The notes beneath the pieces were generated by a model, which saw only the letters and a program-made list of their open reading frames with translations, was not told the DNA's origin and did no database searches. From Siniperca chuatsi (taxonomy: Eukaryota > Chordata > Actinopteri > Centrarchiformes > Sinipercidae): a DNA stretch of 64,000 bases. Position 1 is the stretch's first letter. Each line of letters begins with the position of its first letter. The stretch spans positions 7,797,733 to 7,861,732 of the forward strand of contig NC_058052.1 of the NCBI RefSeq assembly GCF_020085105.1. The letters are read 5' to 3'. Shown here piece after piece: positions 1 through 12,832 of the stretch. The position numbers and the translations under genes were made by a program.

Positions 1-1352
1 CCCTTTGCTAACCCACCCACAGTTTCCCCTCATTCATTCCCACTGTTTAGACTTCCCTGAGGTTTGTTTTTCCATCTGTGATATTCACAGAAAGCACTAC
101 GGGAGGTTAACACCAGCCATTGTTAGCTGTAAATCAGATTGTAAGAGGGAGATATTTTCATCCTGTCTCTATTCGGCTCACGTTCTTTCAGTGCAAGCAG
201 TTGTTTTTGATGCAGCTGATGATTGACCATCATTTCTTGCCTGTCAATCATTTCATCTCTACTGGTATTTTTGAAAATAATGTGTGGTGATGAATTACTG
301 TCATTTAGATATAAAGGTTTACAAACCTGCTGCTGCTGAGTGTTCCCTTTGTTTCATGAGCAATTTATCACTTATCACGCAACTTGGTGCCAGTTGTCAA
401 ACTAACTGCCTGAAAGGAAGGAAGCTATTACAGAGATTGCTCTGATTACATTTTATAATACTCACCTACACTGTTGGTACCAGAGAAGGAGTGAGGGACT
501 GTGCAAATTTAGTGGAGGAGTAACACCTGATATTTTCAGGGATTGAGTTTTATGGGCTGTCTGTGGAGCGTTCATGTTCAACAATGATCTACTGTTTGTA
601 TTCAGCCAGCGGTTCTGTTTGAAAGGTCCTGTGATGACGCCAAAGCAATGCTACACCTGCAATTAGACGTTGCTCTGATGAATGGTGCGAGGCTGGAACA
701 TTACATGTTTGACCCAGGCTTCTCCTGGCCATTATCATCTTCTGCGAATAGTGTCACTGGAAAAATATCAGTGCACAGGGTACCTATGGTCATGGAAATA
801 CTGGAAAAGCCACAGTTGGGAAAGTGTGTTTTTCTGGCCTGGAATAGTTATGAAAAATGATACATAACCAAACCGGCAAGAAACGAATACCCACAAAATT
901 CATCCTATGTTTCCATTAACTGTTAAAGCACTTAATTTCACTGTTGGTTGCTCAGAGATGTAATTGCATTTAACAGACTAAAAGGAAAAATCTTCACATT
1001 AAATAAATATCTCAATAGATATAAATAGTTAAACATAGAATATTAATTGTAGAATTTTCACTTCATGTCATTGAAAAGTTCTGGAAACCCGAGGGAATGT
1101 TGACCCTTTTTGAAAATCTCGTTTTTGCTGACCTCCAGTGGTTTAACTTGTCACCTTGCTTCCGTGATGTACAGCTGGACTCCAGGATCACTGTGACATT
1201 CCTGTCACCACAACCACACCCAATCACACCCAGCATGTAAAACTTTGACCCAGAGAGGGCAGTGATACACTGCTTTTAAGCCTGGTGTTAAGTTGCTCTT
1301 AAACTAATATGCAGAATTGTTTTTTAACTTGAGGTGTTTCATTATTTTGCAG
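1..1352. other. intron of the rmdn2-like gene, no exon recognised
   Basis: This stretch precedes the first recognisable exon. I looked for the preceding RMDN exon, whose family usually carries a conserved Leu-Gly-Arg-Trp-Cys-Tyr-like segment just before the exon at 1353, and did not find it. Short ORFs near 5-226 and 648-867 show no codon structure or family resemblance. It is best read as intron sequence. Confidence 0.6.
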
Positions 1353-2885
1353 GTGGCTCAGTTATCATGGATTGAGAGGAAAGTTGCTGCAACATTATTT
1401 GGTGAGCCTCCAAGTGCCACAGTTGAAGACGCACTGAAGAATTTTCTTAAGGTACTGTAATTCATTCTGTAATCATTCCCCTCTGTACTTTTTACTCTAG
1501 GTTTGGCTCCTTAAGTCTGGCATATGCTAAAAACGAACTAGTTCTTAAAATGTGTCGCCCACGTCTGAATTAAAGTGTTTATAGCTGTTTCACCCCAAAT
1601 TAAAAACACGGTGTGAGATGCCTGCCATCATAGAGAGGGGTGAGACGCAATGACTCGTACACATGGGGATAACGGTGCGCACTTTGTTGCTTCCTGTAAT
1701 ACACACAAGTGATGGAAATAGTTGTGTGAAGAATAAAGCTTCAAATGCTGCCTATTTTCTCACCTCCACACACCTGGACTAACACTGCATAACGTGGGAG
1801 TGACTTTTAGTTTCAGAAACGTTTAGTTTCAGAAAGCTATGGGGGATGGGGTTTCAGATGTGGTTTGATGGTCCGATAAGCACTTTCTTTGAAGCATACT
1901 TACGCCTTTAGGAATGCTCAGTCTGTGTGCATTGTATATTAACGGAGTTAACTAGAAAATAATTACACAAAAATAGGGACTGATGGTTTCATTTCTTATG
2001 GACTATTGTTTTTATTTTCATACTGATAAATTGATTGCATGTTCTCCCCTGAGCTGCCCTGATTAATAAATGTAAAATGTCTAGCGTTCACTTGCAACTT
2101 GCCTCCAGTTCGCTCCAAATGTAATGGCTGTTGTTCCAGGTCTTTATAATGATACCGATTGAACTCTTGGCCATGCCTATGTGAAGATCAGTGTCTTCAT
2201 TTAAATCCAGACCATTGAAATCCTAATCTGATTAATGAATGTCTAATCAAGTTAAAAGAAATATTAAAATGAATATCAGCAGCTACTATACTAGTACAGC
2301 TTTACTGGGGAATTTTCTTGAATATGTTAAATATAAAATACTAGAGTAGTATTGTGATATATGCATTAACAGAGATAAATGGTCTTTAAAAGCTGAAAGA
2401 AAACTTTTTCTTTTTCATTCAGGTTGAGGAGATCAGTCCAGGATATTCCAAACTCAACTATGTGTTTCTAGCTAAGGTCAGTACCAGAGGCTTGAAAGGG
2501 AAATGTCATCGCCATTTTTTATTTTGGGACTACACTGTGCACTGTTCTGTGGGATCCTACTGAGACTAAACACTGCTCTGACAGTTTCTGTCCTTTTCTT
2601 TGGCAGTGCTACAAAGACCTGGGGCAGAGGGATAAGGCTAGGAAAATGTGTGAAGCTGCTTGTTCAAAGAATGCTGTGTCCAAGGAGGTAGTCCTCATCA
2701 CTGTCAATACTGTATTTACATCTATCTCACAAAATCATCAATCTCATAAAATGCATCATGAATCAGGCAAAATAATATACTGTTGAAATATTTTATTGTA
2801 TTTTAAATAATGTTGGGGTTTTTTTTCTCAGGATGAAGAGGCACAAAAGGAGCTGGACTTACTCTACCCAGCGCTTGGACTGTGA
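1353..2885 (+). CDS. rmdn2: regulator of microtubule dynamics protein 2-like, last four coding exons (5'-partial)
   Basis: Four exons with AG/GT borders, all in phase 0: 1353-1451, 2423-2476, 2607-2687 and 2832-2885, with stop TGA at 2883-2885. They encode 95 residues. The first exon begins [20 protein letters not shown] and continues with a conserved PSAT segment; later ones give the TPR-like stretch [18 protein letters not shown] and a Glu/Lys-rich tail with [10 protein letters not shown]. This is the C-terminus of the RMDN (FAM82) family, TPR-like proteins associated with microtubules, and for some members with mitochondrial or ER membranes. The choice of RMDN2 over RMDN1 or RMDN3 rests on the tail and on the neighbour: in human, RMDN2 lies tail-to-tail with CYP1B1, as here. 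The 5' part of the gene lies outside the window. The paralogue assignment is less certain than the family. Confidence 0.85.
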
Positions 2886-3355
2886 TGGCAGCAATCGCAC
2901 ATTCTTTTGGAAATGTATTTTCCATGTGCTACAGGTGTGTGTGGGGTGGATATAGTGTGTATTGAGAGGTCATTGTGTTAATTCACTCTGTGAGTGGAGG
3001 GAGGTGTGCTGTGGCATTATATCATCAGTGGGAGCAACAGGCTTCCACAGTCAGAACCATATGTAGTTTTTTTAATCATAAGTTCAAATATATATATATA
3101 TCCCAGTCGATGTACTGTATGTGTACAGCAGTAGCACACATTCTCTCTCAGAGGTCTGAGTGCACTGATAGCGAGAGTCACTCCAGTGTGTCTCAAAGGA
3201 TACCAAGTTTCCTTGGCAACAAAGACCTGTCGCTTTTTGGGAAAGTGACCCGCAGGACTTGCTGTTCTTTCCTGTTCCGTCCTGTTTTTTGGTGCGTCTC
3301 CCACCACATAGTTCAAGTGGCAATAACAAAAGCACATCAGACAATGGCGCACCCA

Positions 3356-3361
3356 AATAAA
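3356..3361 (+). promoter_or_regulatory. candidate polyadenylation signal of rmdn2
   Basis: AATAAA lies 471 nt after the rmdn2 stop codon. It is the first such hexamer on this strand after the gene. Another AATAAA near 5025 could serve a longer 3' UTR. Confidence 0.5.
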
Positions 3362-3457
3362 GATCTTGGAATGCTGTGACCACTGGACGACCTCTTGCCC
3401 TGAGCATGAGTGCTCACTGGTTACATTTGCATGCAGGCTTTGTAAAATTATTTGATA

Positions 3458-3489
3458 ATGCAGTTGTCACACATATGTGACAACTGCAT
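3458..3489. repeat. perfect 14-bp hairpin downstream of rmdn2
   Basis: The arm ATGCAGTTGTCACA at 3458-3471 and its exact reverse complement at 3476-3489 are separated by four bases (CATA). The hairpin lies about 100 bp beyond the candidate poly(A) signal, so it would be in the 3' UTR only if a distal site is used. Confidence 0.85.
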
Positions 3490-6400
3490 GTATGTCCAAA
3501 CTCCACTGAAGACTACGAATACGATACGAATATATCAGTTTAAGCGAGTTTCCTAACATTTTTTAACCCTGGGTTATTAACTGACCCTGGATATTTGATT
3601 TTCATAATTTCTGACTATACACCAGATGTCCTCAGATTAATGTGCTCTTTTGCATGTTTTTCCAGATCATTGACAACAAACCTCTAAGACAGGCTGAGCA
3701 AAGAACCCATAAGTGATTTCAAGGTTGCTTCTTTAAATCAAAGTCTCAGTACATAACCCCCCCGCACAGGTGTTTTTGAGCAAATCCAGGTTCCTCTGGG
3801 AACCTTTCAGGAAGGTTTCTCTTCCTGGAGGAGTTCCTAAATCCTTTTTTCCCACATGTTCCTTTTTGAACGTTTACATGGAGCTTTTGACTCCCTTACA
3901 TTTTCTTGGTCTTATATTGTTTAAATATTTGTAATCTACAGTCAGTTTTATTGAGGCATCTGTTTTATTATGAACTTTTGCAGTGTCAGAAAGTAAGCAC
4001 ACTACTCGTACTTGGTACGCCAAGTTAAAGGGTTTAATGTTTATAGAAGGCTCCTGTTACACTACATATACTGCATATACAACACCTAATTGTCCTGGTT
4101 ATGGTTCAGTTAAGGTTTTGCTCAGGTTTCAATTAATGTAAAAAACACCCCGTTAAGTCCACGTCCACAATTTTTCATACATATAGTGACAAAAGATCAT
4201 CATCATCATCATCATCATCAGGCCTCAGCAGTACACTGACAGACAAATAACATAGTAAGATGAAGGTGTTTAAAAAAAATGACCTTACTGGTGTGCGTGT
4301 AAATGGAGTCCTTGACGGGGAAACTGGAGAGCAGTTTTTTTGTCGCCTGTATTTCTCTCTGTAACAGAAAGGTTGGACCGATGGCTCTCTAATGACTAAA
4401 GCAGAGCATGATGTGATGGTGCATACGATTGCATTCCATGCTAGATAATGACACTAAAATGTGATCCGATCAGGCTGAAGCAATGTTTAAATGTTTAATT
4501 TTATTGCTGTCTTATGCATTCCTAATTATTTTACACTTGTTAATGTTTCTACTCAATCTTGTTAAGTGAAATGCATTTTAGACATGCATATTGTATGAAA
4601 CCACGAGGCTTTAGTTTTGTGTACTGTTGAGATTTGTTTTGGAGCGGCCTATGGGTTTAGAGTCTGATTCATTTAATTTCATGTTAAGACTACGTGAATT
4701 GTGAAAATTACAAGAAGAATTGTTTTTATGTCACTTTACAGATTTTTCTACGAGCACTCTGAATGTATTTGATTTTCTTCAAATGCCAAAGCAGATACAA
4801 TATTCCTCAAGGTTATATCAAATCTGATACACTACATAGAGATTATACTGTACAGTATCATAGGCATTGTGTGCACTAAATGATTAACGGTACTGGAGTC
4901 AATAATTAAATCTGTGCAATCCTGATATGAGTTGTCAGTTTGTCATTTGTCTTGCTTGTTTAAGTACCTGAGCATGTTTCTCTGCTTGTTAGTTTTATTG
5001 CTGTTTATGAGGAATACCCTCTCGCAATAAACTATGTAATCCGTAACTTATTATTAAAATGCTCAGTGATTTGATTTTGTCATAAACTATGTTGATTATA
5101 ATCCAAAAAAAACAAAATGTAACAAGCAGGCTCCTGCACGACTATAAATGATTGTGGAGTTTTAAGGCATCCCTTTCCTTTTCCCCAGACTGTACATTTT
5201 GTGCCAGGGCAATTGGGAATTTGTTACTGGATCAGATTCAGGCCAACCTCCCACCAGTCTAGTCATGTCTCAGCATTTGTTTCCCTTGGTAGAACCACAC
5301 TAAATGGTTGCCTCCCAAATGAGCACAGGTGTTTGTTTATACAGTCATGAAAACTTCACCTTTCCTTGACTGATTTTATAGCCTTCTGTGCACTTTATTT
5401 AAAAGTCTCGGTTGAGACAGCTGCAGAATTCACTTACGGCTGTTTTTTCTTAAATGTGAAGGAAATTTTTGATGTTTTCTATTTATTCACAGGCATCATA
5501 TAGTGTGTGATTGCATCTAATCTTGATGTCTGTACATGCTGGCATAAAAGACAGGATAAGAAATGTTGCATAGGAATTTAGAGGCTATGGAAACATATAC
5601 TGGACTATATTGAAATGATAATGTAAACTTGAAAATGTAATTCCACAATAGCATAATTTTCCACATATGTATGTGTTATCTGAGTAAAAACTTAAATGAA
5701 AATACAATAATCCAATTTTCATTTTCACATACTTATATGGCCGTTCTATGACTATATTAAAATGAAAAAGCTGTTTGACATTTAATTTTCAAAGTCAAAA
5801 GTGTTCCTTTAACCCTCGAAAAGGCCACAGGCCTTCTGACCCTCCAGTTTCTTCCACTTGTTCCCGCACATTATGTACATATTTGATAGTATTTGTAATT
5901 AGTTTGTGGTAACATCATTAACCACAAACTCTGGGTACATGTGTCATGTAAGCACAATATAAACTGAAATAATAAAGGGCCTTGAAACTAGATTTGAACT
6001 TCACAAGATCAAGATTATGTAATAATGCAGGTGTCACCTTTAGCCTTTCATGTCAGTTTGTATAGTGGTGCATGCTTACAGGATTGCCAATTGATCTTCA
6101 TTACTCAGTCTGCTCTGGTCTTGACCTGAACTCAAACCTCCATGCAGGGTTGTCTTCACCCCAAATGGCCTGGACCAGGTCTTGCTTCGGATTCAGCTTT
6201 GATAGTGTTGACTTAAGCCCCGCTGACATTTCAGTGCTATTGTTCATTCCTGAGCTCCTATCAGTGGGTCTCAACCTTCTCTCTGAACGTCACGGTCTGT
6301 ACGGTCTTGCTAACGTTCATTCAGATCTCCACATATCCCTCCATTCACAATCTAAGCTCAGCTATGTCTAAGTTACACAACTTACAGTCAACAGCAGAAG

Positions 6401-8944
6401 GATCTTGTTGTGTGTATGTGCTCCTCAGTCAAAGCAGAACACAAGCTTAAATAGAGAGATTCACGCTAATCTTGTTAATGCAGACTTGACAGGTCTAAGC
6501 TGTAATGACATAGGATGTGTCTTACCACTACTTTATGTGATATTTCATCTTTCTCAGCAGGCTTATTCCACCACAGCCCTTCTTGTGATGCGCATCCGCC
6601 AAACTCATACAAGGCACCTGCTTTACCACGCGAGACATTTCTCCTGTCATCTTAATTTTTAATCAGCAGGTACCTCAGGTGTTCATGTTTCCTTTGTGTT
6701 TCATTTCCATGATTTGCAGAATATCACAGTTCTGTGGTTGTACTGTATATTGCTCCCTTCTGCAGCTTGCTGTAATTCAAAGAGGGAAACACAGCAAAAG
6801 CAACAAGCCCTGAAGGCTGATATTGTCTGCAATTATACCTCAAGTCATTATCCCACTGATACGACCATATTAACCATGACACTGTCATCGTCTCTGTACT
6901 TTTCAGCTCATTTGTGTTTGATGATCTGTCGGCTCTGTTTGACCCCTTATTTTAGCAGAGAGGTGCAAACTCTGTGTTTTCCTTCCGACTCATAAGGATT
7001 ATGCTTGGAGCGTTGCCACACATGACTTCACTGGCACTATTTAGTCTTGAGATTTAATTTTGTACTTGTAAAAAGGGAGAACGGTGCACGGAGAGAGCCA
7101 TATCAGTAATCATCTACTGTAGTTTTATCTGAATTTGTCACGCACTCCGAAAGTTGGCTGGCCGCATGGCTGCGAGTACAGGATGTTCTGGCAGGGTGAG
7201 ATAAAACGCTGTGCAGGGAATGGGATCTCCCAAACACTTCCCTTTTGTTCCCACCTGACATGGCAAGATGCCAAGAGTTTATAGCATTTTTTTTTTTTTT
7301 TTTTCACAGTGAGACTGAATGAAATGTTGTTAATCAGCTCTGCCTGATCAGCAGATAGTACAGAGTCATACTGGTATCAAATCTTTTGAATGAAACAAAC
7401 TTACATGTATATATTGTTGCAAAGTTTTTTATTGGACGCTGCTTTCTCTGCTTAGGAATTGTAAGTGTAAATTGTAAAGGTGTCAATTACATTTTTAAAC
7501 CTTTTTTTTTTTAAACCTGATTAAGACTACATCAGTGACAAACAAAAGAATAGTTTAAGTGTCTGTTTATTATGTAACTGTGCAATATCATTCACAACAA
7601 CTTGCAGGCAAGCAGACTGAAAAAATACTAAAATAAGAGCAACATCACAGCTGCACTTACAGTATGTGTAGTCAAAAGCTTTATTAGTATTGCTACAGTG
7701 AGCATTAATTAATGTCTTTTGTTTCACTTATATAATTCGTATAGTTCTACAAAAGAAGCATCTGAGGTAAAGACAGTGTAAATGTTTGGATTTGAAGTAT
7801 TTCTTGACCCCCGTCATGTTGACTATATTACATACTAGCTGTTAGGAACAGATCAACTTTTTATTATTTGGTGACAAAGGCTATTTTGAAAAGATTTTCA
7901 GAGTTTTGATATATGCCTTTTATGTTCTTCTCCTGCACGGTACACAACAGTACTGTATGTAATACATGATATGCAGTATTTTATAACATGACTCAGAGGC
8001 CGTGACCCACGCCACCATTTCAAAAGATGTCATTTCAAACATATCATGACACAACCAGTATGTGGACCGGAACATTTTGTCATTTGAGTTTACTGAGGAA
8101 AAGGGAAGATGAGCAATGCAATGCTCTGACTTTACCAGTTGAACTATGCCATCAGTGGTACATTTTCACAAAGATTATGCTTTTACTTCTGCAAGATCAT
8201 CCTGGACCGTCATACTATAAGTCTTTTCGTTTGTCTTTAGTTAGCTGTACGTTAGGGTTGTTGTTTCACTGGGCTCCATTCAATGGATAGATTGATATTT
8301 ACTAAGACATACAAATAACTAATACCAGGTCTGTTAACATTTGCTTAAAGTCACCTGCTATTTCAAAGATGAATTACATTATTCCAGAATGATTTAGCAG
8401 GAAGCCAACAAATGCTCAAATCCAAGACTTCAGTGTAATAGTCTCCCATGCTGAGACAGCAATTAGATGAGTCTACAAAACATTTTAAAAAATGACCCCC
8501 AGTGTCCCAACCCTCATTTTGACAGCATGAATATTTCTGTAAATAAAACAACATGAAGAAGACATAATTTGGTTACTGGCATCTTGAGCGTGGAAATTAA
8601 AAGACGGGGTGAAAGGTTTTCCATAGAGCAGCATGCTACAACATTCAGACATAAACAAAACCTTTGAGTGAGTAACAAAAAAAGAGAAATAAATGACTAA
8701 ATAACACTGATCTAATATTTGTCTTTTCATACATGCATTGGATAGCAGTTCACAGACACATGCAGTGCTTGCAGCAGGTCTGTTTGGTGTACCCTTTACG
8801 CTCCTTTGCCTTGTCCTTTCAAACAGCATCTACAGTAGGTTTCAGAATATATTAGATGACTTTCAAAAGCATTCTAATTCAAATAAATGCCAAAAAATAT
8901 TATTCCTGAGTAACAGAGCTTTTACACTATATATCAACAACTAC
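3490..8944. other. intergenic region between rmdn2 and cyp1b1
   Basis: AT-rich sequence with no supportable coding exon on either strand. ORFs at 6072-6371, 6405-6662, 6696-6995 and 8485-8829 have no recognisable domain, no splice context and no homologue I know. An (ATC)n run sits at 4196-4220 and a T-run near 7288-7304. The distal part may be long rmdn2 3' UTR. Confidence 0.6.
4196..4220. repeat. (ATC)n microsatellite
   Basis: About eight tandem ATC units in 25 bp. Confidence 0.9.
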
Positions 8945-8960
8945 ACTTAGTACTGAACAT

Positions 8961-8971
8961 TTTATTTTATT
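8961..8971 (-). promoter_or_regulatory. candidate polyadenylation signals of cyp1b1
   Basis: On the minus strand two overlapping AATAAA hexamers occur (TTTATTTTATT on the plus strand). They lie about 970 nt past the cyp1b1 stop codon, giving a 3' UTR of roughly 1 kb. Confidence 0.5.
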
Positions 8972-9610
8972 AGACATTAGACTTAAGGGCTGATGCACTC
9001 CATGAGCTTATTCGCCTGTTCATGCAGAATCACTGCATCGGTCAGGAGTCTGACCTTAGATACATTACTTGTGTTACATAAAAATCTTGTAACTCCAGTT
9101 TTGATTGTTAACCTTCAACTATCACATATTTTTGTATCTTTTGATGAGTTTAGGATATTGCATTAGAAAGTTTTGGAACCCTTATTAAGAAAAACAACAT
9201 TAAATAAAATGACTAAGAATGGCCAAATTAAAGGGATTCCTGAAAAGCAGACGTTTTGGAGATACATTTTTGTCTTTTTTATCTGACGGCAAAAATGTTA
9301 ATAGACAGCATGACAACAGTATGATGTCCCTGTAAGCTTGATGGTTTCTACTAATAAATCCTTGCAGCAATGGCATTCACACTAAAATCACAGGGGTGTG
9401 TTACAGCAGCTATTCAAGCTTCAAACTCCTGTAACCACAATGTTGCCTGTGCTGAGATCTGGTTGAGGCTGATCTGCGGTGTCGATGTGCAGCTGACTGC
9501 ACTCCTCCACCTTGATGAATCAAAAGAAGATGCTAATTGCTAAGGGTATGTCAGATTGTGTTTGATGTTGTAAGAGACCAGATTCATCCCAGGTGAACTG
9601 CTGGTCGTGT

Positions 9611-9648
9611 GAGACGTGGCGTGTACGCACTGCACTACGCCATGTCTC
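9611..9648. repeat. imperfect hairpin containing a dioxin-response-like core, in the cyp1b1 3' UTR
   Basis: The arms 9611-9622 (GAGACGTGGCGT) and 9637-9648 are reverse complements at 11 of 12 positions, with a 14-base loop. The left arm runs into TGGCGTG at 9617-9623, which fits the TNGCGTG AhR/ARNT consensus. A further GCCACGTCT at about 9662-9670 is the exact reverse complement of AGACGTGGC in the left arm, so two alternative foldings are possible. Confidence 0.6.
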
Positions 9649-9938
9649 CTGTGAAACAGATGCCACGTCTGTTCCCGCCTGGCATTATAATACTTAAAAA
9701 TAAGTCAGCAATCGGTGATCACAACTATTCACTCCGTCTCAACTCATGTTGAGCATTTAAAACAATGTTTAAAGGATAAAAATTTAGCCTGAGATTTCAG
9801 CTTATAAATATAGTTTTCAGCCCACAAACATGAGCTATAGTTCATAAGTCTTTTTGTGTTTCAGCCTTCAGTTTGTTTGTTTGTTTGTTTTTTGTTTGTT
9901 TTGTTTTTTTTTGCTTATTACAGTTTTGATTTGTTTTT

Positions 9939-11986
9939 TTATGAGTCTGATGAGGGCTCGCCTTCGACCTCCTTAGTGAAGGCCTGCCTGGTAGCCGCAT
10001 CCAGCAGCCTCGGGTCTTCACGCAGCGACACTGCTATGGAGAAGGCATGAGGTTTCAGAGTCAGCCCATAGCTGTAGTCCAGTTTGGGCGGCCTGGCTGG
10101 GTCCGCAGTGATGTGGCACTGGTGGGCGATCAGGGCCGTGAAGAGGAACAGCTGCAGCTTGGACAGCTCCTCGCCGATGCACCGGCGCTTGCCCAGGGAG
10201 AAGATGAGCACGCTGCTGGTCAGGTCCTTGTTCAGCGCTCCGTTCTGGTCCAGGAAACGCTGGGGGTCAAAGGTCTCTGGATGGGACCACATGGCTGGGT
10301 CGTGGTTGATGGACCACTGGTTGATGAAGATGACTGTGTTCTTTGGGATGGTGTAGCCCATGATGGAGGTGTCCGTGGTGGTGGAGTGGGGGATGGTGAG
10401 TGGCACGAAGCTCGTGAAGCGCATCACCTCGTAGATGAAGGCCATGACGTAAGGCAGCTTCAGCTGGTCCTCGATGGAGGGGAGCTGGGTGCGGTCCACC
10501 ACCTTGTCCACCTCCTGCTGGAGACGTACCTGAATCTCAGGATACCTACATTCACAGATGAGACCTACGTCTTAGGTGACTACTCCACTCATTTATTTTT
10601 CACTTTTATTTAATGATAGAACATGTGAGCCACTGTCTGTGTAGAAAGCTGTGCCTGACATTAAGTGGCATTTAGAAAGTGCACCGTGTCATTTCATCTG
10701 AGGATATGATGCACATTTATTGTCCCCACATCACTTAACCATTAGAGCGCTTTACACACTGTTATAGAGAAGTACCACAGAAGTAAAATAACTATCTCTT
10801 TCTAAAAAAACATAGTGGCTCAAGGCCTTGTATGACATCAGTCTGCTGATCAAGTAAATGGCCTGTACTTGTTATCATCTAGTGTTATTTCCCATTATAA
10901 TTTATACCATCTAATGTCTGTGCATGTAAAAGGTCAGAACCTTAAAATGATCTCTGTAAAATGAGAGGAAACGTTGCTTACTTGACAAGTATGAGGATGA
11001 TCCACTGCAGCGCAGTTGACAGCGTGTCTTGACTTGCTCCAAATATATCCCCAACAGTGGGGGACACGTAGTCCTTCCCTGATAAAAGCCCTGTTTTATC
11101 TCTTAGTTGGTCCAGCGCCACTATCAAAGCATCTGTCATATCCCTGATGGTGCCTGACTGGATTGTTTTCCTGTGTTCAGTAACTTTATCTCGAATGAAC
11201 ACGCCAAACTCCATGTTGAGCTTCTTGAAGTTGTCAAATATGGTTTTGATGGGGTTTGGGAAGTACTGGAGCCAGGGCATCACGTCCACTATGCTCCCTG
11301 CCCCCACTGTTTTGGTGAACTGGTCGTTCCTGCCCACCACCTGCTGAAACTCCTCGTCCTCATATGAGTACATCTTCCCGAAGCACACCGCGCTCATTAT
11401 GTTGGCTGTGGACACCACGAGATATGTCATGGGCTGGAAATATTCGTGCGCCTTGGTTTTCCCCACAAAGAGCTGCAGCAGCTCTTTGACCTCGCAGAGA
11501 ATGTGGTGCTCAAATGTCTTTTTGGTGTGCGGGTTCCCGGTGGAAAACATCCGGACAGTGGATTGGGCCAGTCTGCGGTGCATTTTCCACCAGTCCGTGA
11601 TGGTGCTGAAGGCGACGCTGTCCCCGTTGGAGACGTACTTGAAGGAGGTGAAGTCCGGTCTGCCGGCAAATTCGGGTCCCTGCTTGACCAGCGCCTGTTT
11701 TATGGAGTCCCCATTCAGCACCACCACGGTCCGACAGCCAAGTTTAATCTGGAAGACGTTGCCGTATTTCTTCGCCATGCGCGTAAAATACAGGTGCGGT
11801 GCCTTGCCAACTTGCGCAGCGTTCCCGATGACCGGCCAGGCGAGCGGACCGGGCGGGCTGCGGATCGACCGCAGCCGGAGCCGCCGCCACAGGTGGAGGG
11901 AGAACAACACAGTCGCACATGTCAACAACAGAGCTCTTAACATCTCTGGTTTAACCCCCTCCATTGTAACATCCATGGTGGGGTGC
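9939..11986 (-). CDS. cyp1b1: cytochrome P450 1B1 (two coding exons, 533 codons)
   Basis: Exon 2 spans 10982-11986, with the start ATG at 11976-11974 and 10 nt of 5' UTR after the acceptor TTGCAG. Exon 3 spans 9939-10545, with stop TAA at 9941-9939. The intron follows GT-AG and splits a Lys codon (residue 332), the same position as in human CYP1B1; fish CYP1C genes are reported to be intronless, which favours 1B1. The protein is a microsomal haem monooxygenase oxidising steroids, retinoids and aromatic hydrocarbons. Visible are an N-terminal membrane anchor (about residues 11-30), the PPGP hinge (41-44), I-helix GASQDT (313-318), ExxR (Glu371, Arg374) and the haem loop FSLGKRRCIG with Cys454 as iron ligand. 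A longer reading to an ATG at 12027 is rejected because it crosses the splice acceptor. It lies convergent to rmdn2, as in mammals. All key residues are present, so the gene looks intact. Confidence 0.96.
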
Positions 11987-12384
11987 CTGCAAGGGGAATA
12001 TGATAATAATATCAATATCAAAGGCACATAGTTAAGGTTTAAAATATATGGTACAGTATAGGCTGTAGGCGTGTGAAATTAAATGTAAAAAAATAAATAT
12101 TGTTGAATCAGGAGGTGATTAAATACCTGCTTATGTCCTTGGTTCATCAAGAAAAATGCCAGCCTACGATTTATCCAAAAGATTTAATGCTATTTCTGTT
12201 TCAGATAACTTCAAATCCCACTTCAAATGTGTTTATCCATCAGCTGAGTGGACAGACTACATTTTAACCCTCAAAAATATGTTGTTGTTTTTTTTTGTCT
12301 AAAAAAAAAAAAGCTTCCCTAGACCTGATATAACAGTCATTCACAAATTGTGCAGCCTTTTGTGCATCCAGACAGTGTGTGAAA

Positions 12385-12387
<3 letters not shown>

Positions 12388-12422
<35 letters not shown>

Positions 12423-12462
12423 TGTATGAATGTGCGCGCGCGCGTGTGTGTATGTGCGCGCG
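12388..12462. repeat. (TG)n/(CG)n alternating purine-pyrimidine tract
   Basis: A TG run is followed by two short CG runs (around 12434-12444 and 12456-12462). The tract is nearly all alternating purine-pyrimidine, with a break around 12428-12430. It lies about 400 bp upstream of cyp1b1 exon 2, inside intron 1 or the promoter. Such sequence can adopt the Z form. Confidence 0.85.
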
Positions 12463-12684
12463 CTCCCTGCTCTCTGTCCGCGGGCTGCCCGTGCTTTGGA
12501 AGCCACAGCACCAAGTGGAGCCATTTATCCCCCAAACAGCGCAGCATCAGGGCCCGTCAGCGCCTGTGTGCGCCCTAGCTTTGTTACAGTGGGCAGGTTT
12601 GTTGCAAAGGGTGTCACCCCCACCCTCCCACCATCACCTCCTCCTCCTCCACCCACATCTCCCTCCCTCCTTTAGTGTAGGCCT

Positions 12685-12832
12685 GCTTACTCACAGGCGA
12701 CAGGCGTTATTGTCCGACTTGTAAATGGGAGCGTTCAAACTCAGCAGCAGTTGTGAAAGTTGAGAAAGATAAAATGAACTGAAGTGTTTGGATATTCTTT
12801 CTAATAGAATAATAGAGTAGGACTATGCACGC
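12685..12832 (-). promoter_or_regulatory. putative cyp1b1 non-coding exon 1 and promoter
   Basis: On the minus strand a GTAAGC donor candidate at 12690-12685 could end a non-coding first exon, as CYP1B1 genes carry a non-coding exon 1. Upstream of it, GCGTG dioxin-response cores occur on the minus strand at 12832-12828 and on the plus strand at 13093-13097. No unambiguous TATA box or initiator was seen. This is inference from position. Confidence 0.3.

Noticed and set aside
10047-10613. Plus-strand ORF of 188 residues over cyp1b1 exon 3
   Set aside because: Antisense shadow of the P450 exon; no family resemblance.
11399-12031. Plus-strand ORF of 210 residues over cyp1b1 exon 2
   Set aside because: Antisense shadow of the P450 coding exon in GC-rich sequence.
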